A DNA stretch of 7,717 nucleotides from Rhodobiaceae bacterium (GTDB lineage: Bacteria; Pseudomonadota; Alphaproteobacteria; Parvibaculales; Parvibaculaceae), in contig DAIEIL010000126.1 of the NCBI GenBank assembly GCA_027352645.1, positions 1-7,717 on the forward strand. Direction: 5' to 3'. This document shows, piece by piece, positions 5,529 through 7,717 of this stretch. How positions within the stretch are numbered: position 1 is the stretch's first letter; every line of letters starts with the position of its first letter. Position numbers and translations under genes: made by a program. The notes beneath the pieces were generated by a model. That model was not told the origin of the DNA, made no database searches, and worked only from the letters and a program-made list of their open reading frames with translations.

Positions 5529-7052
5529 ATGGCCAAGCAGGAAAAGACCTTTCGCCCCAAAGCACGTGTGCCGAAGGGGCTTCGCGATGTCGCCGCCCCA
5601 AATGTGCGGGCCGAGGCGCGCATGATTGCGCGTATTCGCGAGGTCTATGAGCGCTACGGATTCGACCCGCTGGAAACCTCCGCGCTCGAATATGCGGATG
5701 CGCTGGGCAAGTTCCTGCCCGACGAGGATCGTCCCAATGAAGGCGTCTTTTCCTTCCAGGACGATGACGAGCAGTGGCTGGCGCTGCGCTACGATCTGAC
5801 CGCGCCGCTCGCGCGCTATGTCGCCGAACATTATGACGGGTTGCCCAAGCCCTTCCGCCGCTATCAGACGGGACCCGTCTGGCGCAATGAGAAGCCGGGC
5901 CCGGGCCGCTTCCGTCAGTTTACGCAATTCGACGCCGACACGGTCGGCGCGCCCAGCGTCGCGGCCGATGCCGAGATGTGCATGATGGGCGCGGACTGCC
6001 TCGAAGCGCTGGGCCTTCAGCGCGGGCAGTACCGGCTGCGCGTCAACAACCGCAAGGTGCTCGACGGTCTCCTCGAAGAGATCGGCCTCGGCACCGATGC
6101 GGAGGATCGCACGCACATGACCGTGCTGCGCTCCATCGACAAGTTCGACAAGCTCGGCCGCCGCGGCGTGGAGCTTCTGCTCGGCGCGGGCCGCAAGGAT
6201 GAATCCGGCGATTTCACGAAGGGCGCAGGATTGGCGCCCGAGCAGATTTCGCGTGTGCTCGACTATGTGGAATCGGGCCTCAATGAGGCGTCCGCCGATC
6301 GTGGCGCGGTGCTCGAAGGCTGGCGCAATGTCGTGGGCAACAGCGCCATCGGCCGCGAAGGTATCGACGAGCTTGCCGAGATGGATGCGCTCTTCACGGC
6401 GGCGGGCTACGGCCCCGACCGTATCGAGTTCAATTCCTGGATCGTGCGTGGCCTCGGCTACTACACCGGTCCCGTATTCGAAGCCGACCTTCTCTTCGAC
6501 GTGAAGGACGAAGACGGCAATCTCGTGCGCTTTGGCTCCGTCGGTTCGGGCGGACGCTATGACGGGCTCATCGAGCGCTTCAAGGGCGTGAAGGTTCCCG
6601 CCACCGGTTTCTCCGTCGGCGTCAGCCGCTTGCAGGCCGCGCTCGAGGCGCTGGGCCGCGTCGAGAAGGACGTTGTCGCGCCGCCGGTCGTTGTGCTCAC
6701 GCTCGATGCCTCCAACATGGCCGGCTATCAGGGCATGGTCGGCGAGCTTCGCAATGCGGGCATCCGCGCTGAAATGTATCTCGGCGGTTCGGGCATGCGG
6801 GCCCAGATGAAATATGCCGACAGGCGCGGCGCCCCCGTCGCCGTCATCGAGGGCGAGGACGAGCGCGCCAGGGGCATCGTCACGCTGAAGGACCTGATCC
6901 TCGGCTCGGAGGTCTCGCGCGAGATCACCGACAATGCCGAATGGCGCCAGAGCGCCGCCGCCCAGATCGAGGTCGAGCGCTCGAAGCTCGTCGAGGGCGT
7001 GTGCGAGATTCTGGCCCGCCACGGTCTCCATTCGGGGCACCACGGCCGTTAA
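5529..7052 (+). CDS. hisS: Histidyl-tRNA synthetase
   Basis: Class II aminoacyl-tRNA synthetase of 507 residues that charges tRNA-His with histidine in the cytoplasm. Motif blocks in order: an N-terminal KARVPKGLRD (11-20) leading to motif 1; LRYDLTAPLARYVA (86-99); motif 2, RYQTGPVWRNEKPGPGRFRQ (111-130) then DADTVG (135-140); the histidine-binding signature VRGLGYYTGPVFEA (306-319); motif 3 near GSGGRYDGLIERF (339-351) and GFSVGVSRL (360-368); and an anticodon-binding domain from about 385. It is longer than the roughly 424-residue E. coli enzyme and its motif 2 is of the divergent alphaproteobacterial type. The signature has Gly310 where Asp or Glu is usual. An ATG at 5484 would add 15 basic residues unlike the family N-terminus, so 5529 is preferred, although its Shine-Dalgarno site is weak. 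It is followed 85 bases later by hisZ. Confidence 0.95.
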   Translation: MAKQEKTFRPKARVPKGLRDVAAPNVRAEARMIARIREVYERYGFDPLETSALEYADALGKFLPDEDRPNEGVFSFQDDDEQWLALRYDLTAPLARYVAEHYDGLPKPFRRYQTGPVWRNEKPGPGRFRQFTQFDADTVGAPSVAADAEMCMMGADCLEALGLQRGQYRLRVNNRKVLDGLLEEIGLGTDAEDRTHMTVLRSIDKFDKLGRRGVELLLGAGRKDESGDFTKGAGLAPEQISRVLDYVESGLNEASADRGAVLEGWRNVVGNSAIGREGIDELAEMDALFTAAGYGPDRIEFNSWIVRGLGYYTGPVFEADLLFDVKDEDGNLVRFGSVGSGGRYDGLIERFKGVKVPATGFSVGVSRLQAALEALGRVEKDVVAPPVVVLTLDASNMAGYQGMVGELRNAGIRAEMYLGGSGMRAQMKYADRRGAPVAVIEGEDERARGIVTLKDLILGSEVSREITDNAEWRQSAAAQIEVERSKLVEGVCEILARHGLHSGHHGR

Positions 7053-7099
7053 GGCCCATATCTCCGCTTTCCCGACATTTACCATTCCATGTTAAAAGG

Positions 7100-7123
7100 G
7101 CGCGGCCGGAGGGTCCGGCGCGC
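7100..7123 (+). promoter_or_regulatory. GC-rich hairpin abutting the hisZ ribosome binding site
   Basis: GCGCGGCCGGA (7100-7110) and TCCGGCGCGC (7114-7123) pair as a 10-base stem with one bulged G and a GGG loop. It lies between hisS and hisZ and ends one base before the AAGGA (7125-7129) site of hisZ. No T-run follows, so it looks like an intercistronic structure that could hold back translation or protect mRNA ends rather than a terminator. Function is inferred. Confidence 0.45.
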
Positions 7124-7137
7124 GAAGGATCAAGACC

Positions 7138-7717
7138 ATGTCATCGACGCCTGAGAGAAATCCGGCGGGAGCCAGCACAGGAGCCATGCGCGGCGTTTTT
7201 GAGCGCGCGGGCTTCGCGCCGGTCGAGCCGCCGCTCCTCCAGCCCGCGGATGTTTTCCTCGACCGTTCGGGCGAGGATATTCGCCGCCGCCTCTATGTGT
7301 TCACCGATCCGGGCGGGCAGGAGCTTTGCCTGCGTCCTGATCTCACCATTCCGACCTGCCGCCTCTATCTCGAAGGTGCTGGCGACGGTGAGGCCAAATA
7401 TTGCTATTCGGGCGCGGTCTTCCGTTTTGATCCCAAGGGTTCGGGCGAGGTTGTGCAGACGGGCGCGGAGTTTTTCGGAGGGCGAGATGCCGAAGCCGCT
7501 GATGCCGAGATGCTGGCGCTTGCCGCCGAGGCCGTGCGCGCGGGCGGGCTTTCCGCTTTCGACATCGAAATGGGCGACCTCGCGCTTTTCGATGCGCTGG
7601 TCGACGCACTCGACATTCCGACGGGCTGGCGCACGCGGCTGAAACGCCACTTCTGGCGGCCGCAATATTTCAAGGAACTCGTTCAGCGACTCGCGGCAGA
7701 TGGCGGCGCCAATGAGC
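7138..7717 (+). CDS. hisZ: ATP phosphoribosyltransferase regulatory subunit, partial (runs off right edge)
   Basis: The first 193 codons of a HisZ protein; the 3' end lies beyond the window. HisZ is a catalytically dead HisS paralogue that assembles with short-form HisG to give ATP phosphoribosyltransferase, the first step of histidine synthesis, and takes part in histidine feedback. Visible family blocks are ELCLRPDLTIPTCRLYL (62-78) and CYSGAVFRFDPKGSGE (89-104) followed by QTGAEFFGG (107-115); the latter aligns with HisS motif 2 but lacks its RNEKP and RFRQF arginines. The start at 7138 has AAGGA eight bases upstream; Met17 (7186) is a weaker alternative. It sits 85 bases after hisS on the same strand, so hisG is expected next. 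Finding hisZ implies the short HisG form in this organism. Confidence 0.92.
   Translation, partial: MSSTPERNPAGASTGAMRGVFERAGFAPVEPPLLQPADVFLDRSGEDIRRRLYVFTDPGGQELCLRPDLTIPTCRLYLEGAGDGEAKYCYSGAVFRFDPKGSGEVVQTGAEFFGGRDAEAADAEMLALAAEAVRAGGLSAFDIEMGDLALFDALVDALDIPTGWRTRLKRHFWRPQYFKELVQRLAADGGANE

Noticed and set aside
5478..7085. Minus-strand open frame of 535 codons opposite hisS
   Set aside because: Antisense shadow of an unmistakable hisS; long stop-free antisense frames are expected at this GC content.

Overview
The window looks like a chromosomal segment from a GC-rich alphaproteobacterium. This rests on the histidyl-tRNA synthetase (its motif 2 reads RNEKPGPGRFRQF followed by DADTVG, the form I recall from rhizobia and relatives), on the ScfR-type regulator, and on the DivJ/PleC-like dimerisation domain of the histidine kinase. 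No mobile element, CRISPR array, rRNA or tRNA gene was seen. Genus cannot be fixed from the sequence alone.

Layout, left to right. (1) Positions 1-191 are an AT-rich leader with a good sigma70-type promoter (127-155) and a Shine-Dalgarno site. (2) A rightward two-gene unit follows: an ScfR/RamB-like XRE-family regulator (192-1637) and, overlapping it by 8 bases, a TonB-family energy transducer (1630-2298). (3) A leftward pair converges on it: a REC-like/PAS/HisKA sensor protein (3472-4989) and, downstream of it, a family 8 glycosyltransferase (2295-3392). The glycosyltransferase stop shares a CTAG tetranucleotide with the tonB stop, so no terminator fits between the two convergent units. (4) Positions 4990-5528 are a roughly 540-base divergent intergenic region with no convincing gene. 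(5) A rightward histidine unit has hisS (5529-7052) and the start of hisZ (7138 to the window end), with hisG expected beyond the edge.

Functionally there are three modules: fatty-acyl or central-carbon regulation joined to an envelope energy transducer; a signalling protein with an envelope-type glycosyltransferase; and histidine use and synthesis, where HisS charges tRNA-His and the HisS-like HisZ serves as regulatory subunit of short-form ATP phosphoribosyltransferase. Most of the window is ordinary housekeeping or accessory chromosome. The most interesting object is the sensor kinase: it keeps the phospho-acceptor histidine but has lost the N box, the G1 box and the receiver lysine, so it may be a phosphotransfer or scaffold protein rather than an active kinase. 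Smaller points are the regulator/tonB coupling, a 5-codon minicistron over the TTG start of the glycosyltransferase, GC-rich hairpins just before both histidine genes, and an unusual glycine in the HisS histidine-binding motif.
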